Assembly: GCA_041662485.1 (NCBI GenBank) | Contig: JBAZSJ010000027.1 | Location: 1 to 64,000, forward strand | Length of the DNA stretch: 64,000 nt | From: Rariglobus sp041662485 | GTDB taxonomy: Bacteria > Verrucomicrobiota > Verrucomicrobiia > Opitutales > Opitutaceae | Direction of reading: 5' to 3' | Shown: in pieces, positions 15,863 through 22,226 of the stretch | Position numbering within the stretch: the first letter of the stretch is position 1 | Layout of the letters: each line of letters begins with the position of its first letter | The notes under the pieces: generated by a model | The model's input: only the letters and a program-made list of their open reading frames with translations | What the model was told of the DNA's origin: nothing | The model's database searches: none | Translations under genes and position numbers: made by a program

Positions 15863-17433
15863 GCGTCGGCATCCTCCGCCTCGCCCCGCCCGGAGCGAAG
15901 TCCAAAAACGTCCGCGTAGGCCGCCTCGATTTGGGCGACCTCCGAATCCGTCAATTCCTTGAACCGCTGTTTACGTTTGTTGTTGGACAGCGCACCTCCG
16001 TTTTCATGCACCTTGGACAGCAAGTTCGCCAAGCGGGCGTCCGGCATGTCCACCACCTGCTTCGCTTTTCTCCAAAGCTCGTCGTAGCGCACCAGGAAGT
16101 TCACCTCTTCGGGCACCATCTGCACCGCCTTGTCCATCGCCCGGCCCAGATATTCGACTTGGGGAGTCAGATCGGGATAACGCCAGACCCACGCCGCTTC
16201 GTCGGGATTGGTCACCGTAAGCATACCACCCTCCGTGAGCGTGTAACGAGCCACTTCCCCCGCTACGGTCGAATACGCCTCCAGCGTCCGATCATAGGCC
16301 GCCATGTCCTCAAGGATCGCGGCCGACACCGGCAACGCCATGCCGCCCGGCACCACACCCCGCCGCACCAGAGTATCGTGAATCAAAAACCGATGAATGC
16401 GTCCGTTGCCGTCCTCGAACGGATGATGAAACACAAACCCGAACGCCGCCACCGCCGCCTGCGCCACCGGCTCGGCAACCGCCAGCCGGGTCGCAGCGGC
16501 GGCCAGGCCGGCCATCAACCCCGACAACAAAGCCGGCGGCGGACTCACGTAATGCACCACGGGCTCCCATCGCACGTTGCCGCCCACGTAATTCTGATTG
16601 GTGCGAAAACCCTCCGCAGCATAACGCGGATCGACTATCACCCTCTGCAATTGCGCCAGCCTCACCTCCGAAAGCGTCTCCTCGACCGACAACCGCCCCG
16701 CGTGCTCCAGCGTGGCGATGAAGCGTTGCACGCGTTCCACGGATGGCGCTTCCCGTTCGATCTCGAAAGACGACTTTGTCTCTTTCCGATAAAGATACTG
16801 CAACGCGCGCTTGAGCAGCTCGGGACTTTCGCCTCCGCCCACCGCTCGCGCCACCTCTCCGGCCCAATCCCGCGTCAACGCTGCCTGCGCCAAGGGAGTC
16901 CGCTCAATGGTCGGACTATAGTCGCGATTACCCGGCAAATTGTCCTCCACCTTCCAGCGAACCACCCGCTGCGGAGCGCCGGTCACCATTCGCGCCCCAT
17001 CCAGAAGCGGAACATATTTACCGCCAATGGCCCGTGCGTCCGGCAGCAAGCCGATGATCTCCCGTCCGGTCAGCAGCTCATAGAGATACCCGATCCGGCG
17101 GGCATACGCCCCCGTCGGCGACGCCGCCACGTAAGACGCGGTCGCCGCTGGCTCGATCCGCGCAAAGGTCTCCGCCAGCAACCCCAAATGCACCGTCTCA
17201 TGCTTCATCGCGAACGCGACATGTCCCAACATGCCGTCGCCCGCCTCCGGCGCGTAAACCAAGGGCAAAGTTCGCTCGACACGCAGTAACCCGCGATCAT
17301 CCTCAGTGACCTCGCGATCCCGGGATCCCGCCACATAGGTTCTCCGACGCAGAATCTTGTCAGGCGCACCCACAAAACGAGCCAGCGCCAAGTTTCCGAC
17401 TTCCTGTCGGGATTCTTTTTCAGCGATGCCCAT
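15859..17433 (-). CDS. Fic-domain protein (putative AMPylase or related nucleotidyltransferase)
   Basis: 524 residues. Fic catalytic motif HPFEDGNGRIHR at residues 337-348, an exact HPFx(D/E)GNGRxxR. KETKSSFEIERE at about 218-228 resembles the inhibitory S-S-x-I-E helix (class II), so activity is probably autoinhibited. The N-terminal 200 residues carry an additional domain (NYVGGNVRWEPVVHYVSPPP lies between it and the Fic core). Family members transfer AMP to target hydroxyls. An ATG (MGIAEKES) is chosen over an upstream in-frame TTG. Two identical 17-bp direct repeats, one overlapping the upstream TTG, precede the start. Confidence 0.85.
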   Translation of the reverse strand: MGIAEKESRQEVGNLALARFVGAPDKILRRRTYVAGSRDREVTEDDRGLLRVERTLPLVYAPEAGDGMLGHVAFAMKHETVHLGLLAETFARIEPAATASYVAASPTGAYARRIGYLYELLTGREIIGLLPDARAIGGKYVPLLDGARMVTGAPQRVVRWKVEDNLPGNRDYSPTIERTPLAQAALTRDWAGEVARAVGGGESPELLKRALQYLYRKETKSSFEIEREAPSVERVQRFIATLEHAGRLSVEETLSEVRLAQLQRVIVDPRYAAEGFRTNQNYVGGNVRWEPVVHYVSPPPALLSGLMAGLAAAATRLAVAEPVAQAAVAAFGFVFHHPFEDGNGRIHRFLIHDTLVRRGVVPGGMALPVSAAILEDMAAYDRTLEAYSTVAGEVARYTLTEGGMLTVTNPDEAAWVWRYPDLTPQVEYLGRAMDKAVQMVPEEVNFLVRYDELWRKAKQVVDMPDARLANLLSKVHENGGALSNNKRKQRFKELTDSEVAQIEAAYADVFGLRSGRGEAEDADA

Positions 17434-17434
17434 A

Positions 17435-17501
17435 CGTCCAAAAACGATCAAGTCTGACGATTTTCAATCAAAATAGACACAATCCGTCCAAAAACGATCA
17501 A
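17435..17501. promoter_or_regulatory. Two 17-bp direct repeats, candidate operator
   Basis: CGTCCAAAAACGATCAA occurs at 17435-17451 and again at 17485-17501, exactly 50 bp apart, immediately upstream of the Fic-domain gene. The AT-rich spacer contains CAATCAAAATAGACACAAT. The spacing (about five helical turns) suits a repressor binding on one face. No regulator gene is next to it. Confidence 0.45.
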
Positions 17502-17655
17502 TCCCGTCGCCTAAGATCTCGGCGAGAGCTTGCTTCGTTGCTCTGACGCCCACACTTCGATACCGAATCTTACTAAAAGACATAATAATGAATACATTAT
17601 GTTTCAATCTGGATTAAAATGAACTCAAAGTAGCGCCTGGTTGGGCTCCGTGATT

Positions 17656-18105
17656 TTATTCTGAAATCCAGCGAACTTCATAAGTGGTATCCTTGTAGAC
17701 TGTGACTTTCGTCCACTGCTTGCCAGGCTTCTTGATCGAAAATTTCTTTTCGAAACTATTCAAAACAGGAGAAAGCTTCTTTCCTTCGCCCTGTGCGCCA
17801 AAGTCGATAAAGCCTTGAAGTAGATTCCCGACAAAACTTCCTTCAATCCCTTTCTTTGATGTGGCCACGTGGAGTGAATATCCGACGTAAAATCCAGTTT
17901 CTTCTTTTCCGTCTGTCTTACCGCTGATCATTGCATCTGCATTCGGGAGCGCCTGTATTTGAGCGTAATAGGCACTTCCAGCCTTAATCGGGATGCGTAT
18001 ATTATCTAAATCGTGAGCGCCTTTGATTTCTATAAAATCGGCCGCCAATGCGCTTGTGGCACACGCAACTAGTCCCGCGATGAATGATATGGCTTTGTGT
18101 TTCAT
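17656..18105 (-). CDS. Cassette gene 1: small secreted protein of unknown function
   Basis: 149 residues. Signal peptide MKHKAISFIAGLVACATSALA, mature part beginning ADFIEIKGAHDLDNI. No cysteines and no recognised family; the end VTVYKDTTYEVRWISE suggests a small beta domain. AT-richer than the flanks. The gene starts 11 bases from an attC-like site (18117-18201) and ends just before GCCCAACCAGGCGC, another half-site-like sequence at about 17634-17647. It is the last of six tandem minus-strand genes. The frame is open further upstream but that part reads through the repeat. Confidence 0.6.
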   Translation of the reverse strand: MKHKAISFIAGLVACATSALAADFIEIKGAHDLDNIRIPIKAGSAYYAQIQALPNADAMISGKTDGKEETGFYVGYSLHVATSKKGIEGSFVGNLLQGFIDFGAQGEGKKLSPVLNSFEKKFSIKKPGKQWTKVTVYKDTTYEVRWISE

Positions 18106-18116
18106 GGCTTTATTTT

Positions 18117-18201
18117 TCCCAACGGCGGTCATTGCCTGTAACGACCGGGCGCAGCGCAACACGTAATAGCTGTGGCTATTGTCCGTAATGACTGGTTGGG
18201 C
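18117..18201. repeat. attC-like site between cassette genes 1 and 2
   Basis: 85 bp bounded by TCCCAAC and GTTGGGC, which pair as outer inverted boxes; the right box fits the GTTRRRY core rule. The interior has imperfect inverted halves related to the neighbouring sites (TAGCTGTGGCTATTGTCCGT). It fills nearly all of the space between the two genes. Confidence 0.65.
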
Positions 18202-18208
18202 TCCGTTT

Positions 18209-18718
18209 TCATTTTTTTGAGCCCAAAATTTCATTTTCAATGTAACGCAGCATTTCAGTCCGCTTATTCTCCGATTCAAATGCACGCGAGGGAATCAGTA
18301 AAAAATCGCCATTTGACCGATACAGAAGAACGATTCTGTTATCAGACTTACATTTCGTGAAATCTCGCATGTTAAATTCTGAATATACTTCACCAACCTG
18401 AACACTTATACTGTCTTTCGTAATCTCAATCTGATGGATATCTCGAAGAGAAGGATTGTGGCGGAATTGATTTTTGGCCGACCAAAATATTTCGATGTAA
18501 TAACCTGCTAGTATGACCGCCATCAACCCGAGGCCAAATACACGCATCGAACTCAATGCCTGAGGTGAACCGGTCTCCTCGAATAATGAATATAATGCAA
18601 GTGGAACCACGAAAAGCATGAAGGAAATCCATAGAGGCTTTCGGGGCATTGGTGGCTTTATATTCAACCAGCGAGCCGCAATTATATCATTAATCGTCAA
18701 TGTAAAAGTGGTTTTCAT
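18209..18718 (-). CDS. Cassette gene 2: YcxB-like membrane protein
   Basis: 169 residues. Two membrane helices (about 25-45 and 55-75; PLWISFMLFVVPLALYSLF and MRVFGLGLMAVILAGYYIEIF) followed by a cytosolic domain with IEITKDSISVQVGEVYSEFN, RIVLLYRSNGDFLLIPSRAF and a terminal helix. This order (two TM helices then a PH-like YcxB domain) fits the YcxB-like family, function unknown. ATG MKTTFTLTINDI is 3 bases after the core box GTTAAGC of the preceding site; a longer frame upstream merely translates the repeat. Confidence 0.65.
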   Translation of the reverse strand: MKTTFTLTINDIIAARWLNIKPPMPRKPLWISFMLFVVPLALYSLFEETGSPQALSSMRVFGLGLMAVILAGYYIEIFWSAKNQFRHNPSLRDIHQIEITKDSISVQVGEVYSEFNMRDFTKCKSDNRIVLLYRSNGDFLLIPSRAFESENKRTEMLRYIENEILGSKK

Positions 18719-18721
18719 TTT

Positions 18722-18770
18722 GCTTAACGTTTGAGGTTGGACGCGATCCGCGCTGGCGCCTGGGTTCGGC
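18722..18770. repeat. attC-like site between cassette genes 2 and 3 (short form)
   Basis: 49 bp bounded by GCTTAAC (exact RYYYAAC) and GTTCGGC. It lacks most of the inner stem seen in the 85-96 bp sites, so it is shorter than usual attC sites and may be degenerate. Confidence 0.5.
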
Positions 18771-18782
18771 TCATTTTTCATT

Positions 18783-19286
18783 TCATTGATCTGCCGTGAA
18801 TATAACGCATCTTTCGTCCTTTTCAGCTCGGATAAACAAATCTCGAATCGATTGAAGATAATGCCAAGTGTAATCGAAATCCTTCTGGCTCTTCGGAAAT
18901 GCGCATTTCGCTTCGTCAATAACATCGTATCTCTTTCTGAATTCTTCGATTGAGAGCTGACTCAGTGCCTGAGCGACGGCTCCAACCATGAGTGGCATCT
19001 TTAGGGAGATAATGTAATCACCCTTAGCATAGAGTGGAAGACCGCCAATAACCGCAAACCGTAGGGGCTCAGGGCCGGTTGTGTAGCTCAGATCTCCATC
19101 GCTCAAGGCGCGGTGCATAGCATCCCATGACTTATCGCTCTCCGCGACATACTGAGGAAGCTCGCCAAAATATTTATCTTCGATTTCTTCTTGGAGATAC
19201 GTGAGCCGCTGTTCGTCTGCAGGAAACGACTCCAGCCGCTCTAGTTCGTCGTCAGTAATTGCGAAATGGACACCGAGGCACGCCAT
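18783..19286 (-). CDS. Cassette gene 3: DUF1877 (YfbM-like) protein
   Basis: 167 residues. N-terminus MACLGVHFAITDDELERL and LTYLQEEIEDKYFGELPQYVAESDKSWDAMHRAL match the DUF1877/YfbM family, soluble proteins of unknown function that are frequent in accessory DNA. Later segments AVIGGLPLYAKGDYIISLK and the aromatic FDYTWHYLQSIRDLF are also family-like. The upstream in-frame ATG at 19325 lies inside the attC-like site; the internal ATG at 19286 aligns with the family start. Confidence 0.7.
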   Translation of the reverse strand: MACLGVHFAITDDELERLESFPADEQRLTYLQEEIEDKYFGELPQYVAESDKSWDAMHRALSDGDLSYTTGPEPLRFAVIGGLPLYAKGDYIISLKMPLMVGAVAQALSQLSIEEFRKRYDVIDEAKCAFPKSQKDFDYTWHYLQSIRDLFIRAEKDERCVIFTADQ

Positions 19287-19304
19287 ATGTTTTTGGTGTT
19301 TTTT

Positions 19305-19400
19305 GCCTAAAACTTTACCAGACATCAGCGCAGCTGGCCGGGGTGGGCGCAGCCCGACACATGACAGCAGTGGTCATTTTCTGTAGCGCCTTGTTTAGGC
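19305..19400. repeat. attC-like site between cassette genes 3 and 4
   Basis: 96 bp bounded by GCCTAAAAC and GTTTAGGC. The inner halves GACATCAGCGCAGCTG and ATGACAGCAGTGGTCATTTT are related imperfect inverted repeats. The TAA stop of gene 4 is inside the outer box, a compact arrangement typical of gene cassettes. Confidence 0.7.
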
Positions 19401-19859
19401 TCCTTCATTTTTAGGCCTGTAATCATAAATATTCCGAAGTTGCATTTCTGGTGGAATCCCTATCCGAAGACACTCATTCTGGAATTCGCTTTGGGTTAAG
19501 GGGCCATGACGTTTTCGCTCCAAAGTTTCTATAATCCAGTAGTCAATAAGATCCGGGGGCGGATTCAATAATGCATCGCCCCATTTATCCTCGGGGATCG
19601 ACTTAATATTCAGACGTTTCGCTATGATAAACCTTGCATCGTAGCCACATTCCAGCACGCGAGTGTCTATAATTTCGGTATCAGAGGAGTAGCCTTTCTG
19701 CGGTGCAATTACTACATAAACTCCCGAAGTTCGTGCAAGAATATAGCCGTTTCCAAAATCAGCCGAGAAGTCGCTTCGACCTGGCCCTGGAAACTCGATA
19801 GGTTTGCACGCTGCTAAAAGCAGCACTAGGCAGGAGAGTGCGAAAGGGAGCTTTTTCAT
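19395..19859 (-). CDS. Cassette gene 4: small lipoprotein
   Basis: 154 residues. MKKLPFALSCLVLLLAACKP is a textbook lipoprotein signal with lipobox LAAC. The mature part shows NGYILARTSGVYVVIAP, YDARFIIAKRLNIKSIPE and YWIIETLERKRHGP; no family recognised. Similar small lipoproteins are common in mobile or cassette DNA. The start is 7 bases from the attC-like site 19867-19919. Confidence 0.65.
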   Translation of the reverse strand: MKKLPFALSCLVLLLAACKPIEFPGPGRSDFSADFGNGYILARTSGVYVVIAPQKGYSSDTEIIDTRVLECGYDARFIIAKRLNIKSIPEDKWGDALLNPPPDLIDYWIIETLERKRHGPLTQSEFQNECLRIGIPPEMQLRNIYDYRPKNEGA

Positions 19860-19866
19860 ATTTTTT

Positions 19867-19919
19867 CCTAAGCACGGCACCTGACAGCTGTGGTCATTGT
19901 CTGTAACGACTGTATCGGC
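19867..19919. repeat. attC-like site between cassette genes 4 and 5 (short form)
   Basis: 53 bp bounded by CCTAAGC and GTATCGGC. It shares the block TGACAGCTGTGGTCATTGTC with the next site exactly but lacks the partner half of the stem, so it looks internally deleted. Confidence 0.55.
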
Positions 19920-19926
19920 TCAGTCT

Positions 19927-20364
19927 TCATTTCTTTATTACGAGTGATGTAAAATCACCGAAACGCTCTCCAGTAGAAAGCGCTAATGTGCAATCATCGG
20001 CACGCCACGTGAGAAATGGAGCGTAGTGACTGCCTGCGGATGGCTTCATGCTGGGTGGCCCAATGTGAGTGAGAAAATGATCGAAAAATTGCATGTAAGC
20101 ATACCAAGGCTCACGTGGATATCGCGATTGATCCAAGAGTCGCCAAATATGCACTTCTGATAATTTGTTTTGGCCGGGCAAATAAGCTAAGATACCACAG
20201 CGAAGCCCTCCAAATATATTGGCCTCCCACTTAATACGAGTATCGTCATCTTTTAGATTATAGTGCGTAGCTCCTTTGACTTTCCACGCGCCCGCACGAT
20301 CAACACCCCACGGAAGGAGCGCATCGATATCTTCTAGAAATATACCTTGGCGTAGCGTTATCAT
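19927..20364 (-). CDS. Cassette gene 5: soluble protein of unknown function
   Basis: 145 residues, MITLRQGIFLEDIDALLPWG start, no signal peptide or membrane helix. Contains aromatic-rich segments (REPWYAYMQFFDHFLTHIG, SHYAPFLTWRADDCTLALS) suggesting a small alpha/beta domain like immunity or SMI1-type proteins, but no family can be named. It is bounded on both sides by attC-like sites that share a common 30-bp block. Confidence 0.55.
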   Translation of the reverse strand: MITLRQGIFLEDIDALLPWGVDRAGAWKVKGATHYNLKDDDTRIKWEANIFGGLRCGILAYLPGQNKLSEVHIWRLLDQSRYPREPWYAYMQFFDHFLTHIGPPSMKPSAGSHYAPFLTWRADDCTLALSTGERFGDFTSLVIKK

Positions 20365-20372
20365 ATTTTTTA

Positions 20373-20468
20373 CGAACGCTTTAGGTCAGAAATGACCGCA
20401 GCTGGCGCGGCGGGTGCGAAGCAGCCGACGTGACAGCTGTGGTCATTGTCTGTAACGACTGGTTCGGC
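20373..20468. repeat. attC-like site between cassette genes 5 and 6
   Basis: 96 bp bounded by CGAAC and GTTCGGC. The inner arms CAGAAATGACCGCAGCTG and CAGCTGTGGTCATTGTCTG are a nearly perfect inverted repeat with a GC-rich spacer: the best-formed hairpin of the set. Confidence 0.75.
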
Positions 20469-20479
20469 TCTTTCATGTC

Positions 20480-20806
20480 TTAGTTTTGGAGGAATTGATA
20501 TGTGAAATAAGCGTGTAGCGCGGAAAGAAGCGTGATCGGAACGAGGACCCAGTGCTTCGTCTCAAATCTAATATAAATCAAGAGGCACGTGAAAAGTGTG
20601 ATGCCCAATACTGCACACAATAAGCTCGTGAAAGACCAGACGGCTAACATCACGTATCCGAAAATATTGTATGTGAGGACCAACTCTTTCACTGCGATAG
20701 AGCATCCGATGCTCGAACCGATAAATACGCAGATCGCAAATAACAACGCGCGCCCGATTAAGCTCTCGGCTACTTCCAAAAATAGACTTACGGGCCAGTA
20801 TTTCAT
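20480..20806 (-). CDS. Cassette gene 6: small membrane protein
   Basis: 108 residues with three hydrophobic helices: LLFAICVFIGSSIGCSIAV (about 20-40), IFGYVMLAVWSFTSLLCAVLG (about 48-70) and ITLFTCLLIYIRF / LVPITLLSALHAYF towards the end. No family recognised. The start MKYWPVSLF lies directly against a core-like GCCGAAC box at 20810-20816 and the flank shared with 2854-2905. An in-frame ATG eight codons upstream is inside the repeat. Confidence 0.55.
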   Translation of the reverse strand: MKYWPVSLFLEVAESLIGRALLFAICVFIGSSIGCSIAVKELVLTYNIFGYVMLAVWSFTSLLCAVLGITLFTCLLIYIRFETKHWVLVPITLLSALHAYFTYQFLQN

Positions 20807-20855
20807 TTTGCCGAACAGTGTTATTCGCACAGACTGAGTAAGGCTTTACGCGGAA
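20806..20855. repeat. Cassette-flank repeat shared with 2854-2905
   Basis: Contains GAGTAAGGCTTTACGCGGAA and a core-like GCCGAAC. An inverted copy of its AGTAAGGCTTTACGCGG end is at about 20985-21002, and a related AGTAAGGCTTTTGCCGGG near 20956, so this end of the array is itself repeat-rich. Confidence 0.6.
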
Positions 20856-21336
20856 TAATATAGGCGGACAGTCGGGCACGGTCCGTCCAGTTGTCATTTT
20901 TTAAATTCATTGGATTGTGCGGTTTAAGAATATCGATTGAGGTGTTTTTCGTCCAGTAAGGCTTTTGCCGGGTTGATAGGGAGTCCGCGTAAAGCCTTAC
21001 TGCGGTCATGGCATATCGGGGGACGTGGTGGTCGGAAATTGAGTCGAATCAATCATGACCGGCCAAGGCGTGCACCGATCATCAGGGTTTGGGAATCCAC
21101 GCAGTCCAGAATCACCAGGGGCGGAGTTCATGAAGGCAATCCTTTTGCCACTGTTTGGAATGGAGGCGAGACTTTTACCGCGTAAAGGGCTTCGCCCACG
21201 CGGTTTTTAGAACAACAACGCCTGCGAACATCGGCTGGTTTTCCCGCCGACGCCCGCAGGCGCGATTTCTCCCCGTTTCCTTTTTCGGTGCTTCCGTGTT
21301 TCCGTGATCAAACGACCCGGGTTTGGTTTTGCCGCC
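20856..21336. other. Region without a supported gene
   Basis: Holds inverted copies of the TAAGGCTTTACGC element, some short frames (for example a 62-codon minus frame starting near 21009) without recognisable features, and an inverted repeat GCGTAAAGGGCTTCGCCCACGC near 21180-21203 that could be a terminator. I see no supported gene. Confidence 0.5.
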
Positions 21337-21441
21337 TTACTTGGGCGCGCAGTCGGAGGGGATATTGAACTCGATGCGCACGACGGCGTTTACCTTCTCT
21401 TCCGCCGGCCAGACGGCGTCGGCGGCGTATTGGATCTGCCA
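21337..21441 (-). pseudogene. C-terminal gene fragment
   Basis: A minus-strand frame reads WQIQYAADAVWPAEEKVNAV ... RIEFNIPSDCAPK and a TAA stop, with protein-like composition and GC-rich codon use, but upstream it runs straight into the 9-bp phased repeat at 21472-21507. It looks like the remaining 3' end (about 35 codons) of a gene cut by rearrangement. The family is unknown. Confidence 0.35.
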
Positions 21442-21471
21442 GCATATCCGCGCAGATACTCCCAGCCTCCG

Positions 21472-21507
21472 ACTTTAGTGTATTCCGTGTGTTCCGTGGG
21501 CAAAAAT
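21472..21507. repeat. 9-bp phased repeat (family G)
   Basis: CTTTAGTGT-ATTCCGTGT-GTTCCGTGG followed by GCAAAAATCC; nearly identical to 14070-14103. Confidence 0.7.
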
Positions 21508-21614
21508 CCGACTCCTCTCCGCGTTTTCGGGGTTCACTTTTGGATGATCCATCGCAGGTGAAACAGACGCGACGCGGACTTGCCCGCAGGCACGAATCCA
21601 GCAACGTAGGGTGC

Positions 21615-21848
21615 ATGAGCACGGTGACCGAAATCGAATCCGCCTTGGAAAAGCTCCCTGTGGAGGCCCAGCGAGAAGTGGCGGCCTGGCTTGAGTCACG
21701 TCTGGCTTCGTCGGGCTTTGAGGCCGGTGTCGAGGAAGCATGGTCAGACGAGGTGAAGCGGCGCATGGACGACCTCGACAGCGGTCGCGTGCAAGGCGTG
21801 CCAGCCGAGCAAGTCTTCGCCCGCGCACGCCGTATCCTTGGCCGGTGA
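21615..21848 (+). CDS. Type II antitoxin, addiction-module component family
   Basis: 77 residues. MSTVTEIESALEKLPVEAQ ... EEAWSDEVKRRMDDLDSGRVQGVPAEQVFARARRIL matches the putative addiction-module component (PF09720-type) antitoxins that pair with RelE/ParE toxins. The N-terminal half should bind DNA or dimerise and the C-terminal helix wraps the toxin. Its TGA overlaps the GTG start of the toxin (GTGA), so the pair is translationally coupled. The frame is open upstream but that part is the phased repeat. Confidence 0.8.
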   Translation: MSTVTEIESALEKLPVEAQREVAAWLESRLASSGFEAGVEEAWSDEVKRRMDDLDSGRVQGVPAEQVFARARRILGR

Positions 21849-22143
21849 AACCAGCGATCTTCCATCCGGAAGCCGACGACGAGTTTGCCGCCGCCATCGG
21901 CTATTACGCCCGGCAACGCGAAGGCCTCGGCGACCGTTTTTATGAAGAGATTCGGCAACTCACCGCCGAAATCGAGACGGCACCGCAATTGCAGCGTCTT
22001 TGGAGCATGGCACCCGGCGGCACCTTGCTCGAAGCTTTCCCTACGCGTTGATCTATGTGGAGCGCCCAACCCATCTTGCGGTGCTCGCCGTGGCCCATTG
22101 CAAACGGCGTCCAGATTACTGGCGCGAACGACTGAGTTCTTAG
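21845..22143 (+). pseudogene. RelE/ParE-family toxin, frameshifted
   Basis: The frame from GTG 21845 reads VKPAIFHPEADDEFAAAIGYY ... LLEAFPTR then stops at TGA about 22051. The next frame continues as ALIYVERPTHLAVLAVAHCKRRPDYWRERLSS to TAG at 22143, the conserved end of ParE-like toxins (FPYALIY, VLAVAH, RRPxYW). One missing C in the run TTCCCTACG (expected TTCCCCTAC) explains the break. So the toxin is either inactivated, or the base was lost in sequencing. Confidence 0.75.
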
Positions 22144-22177
22144 GGTGTGTAGTCCCTATTCCAAGACTCTCATTTCT

Positions 22178-22213
22178 CCGACTTTCGTGCCTTTCGTGTG
22201 TTTCGTGGGCAAA
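22178..22213. repeat. 9-bp phased repeat (family G)
   Basis: CTTTCGTGC-CTTTCGTGT-GTTTCGTGG followed by GCAAAAAAA, just beyond the end of the helicase gene. Confidence 0.65.
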
Positions 22214-22226
22214 AAAATTCCGCCCT

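Noticed and set aside
17634..20870. Prophage or ICE remnant instead of cassettes
   Set aside because: No integrase, structural, replication or conjugation genes; only small unrelated genes separated by related inverted repeats.
20821..21009. 62-codon minus frame beyond cassette gene 6
   Set aside because: It runs through the inverted TAAGGCTTTACGC elements and lacks any protein feature.
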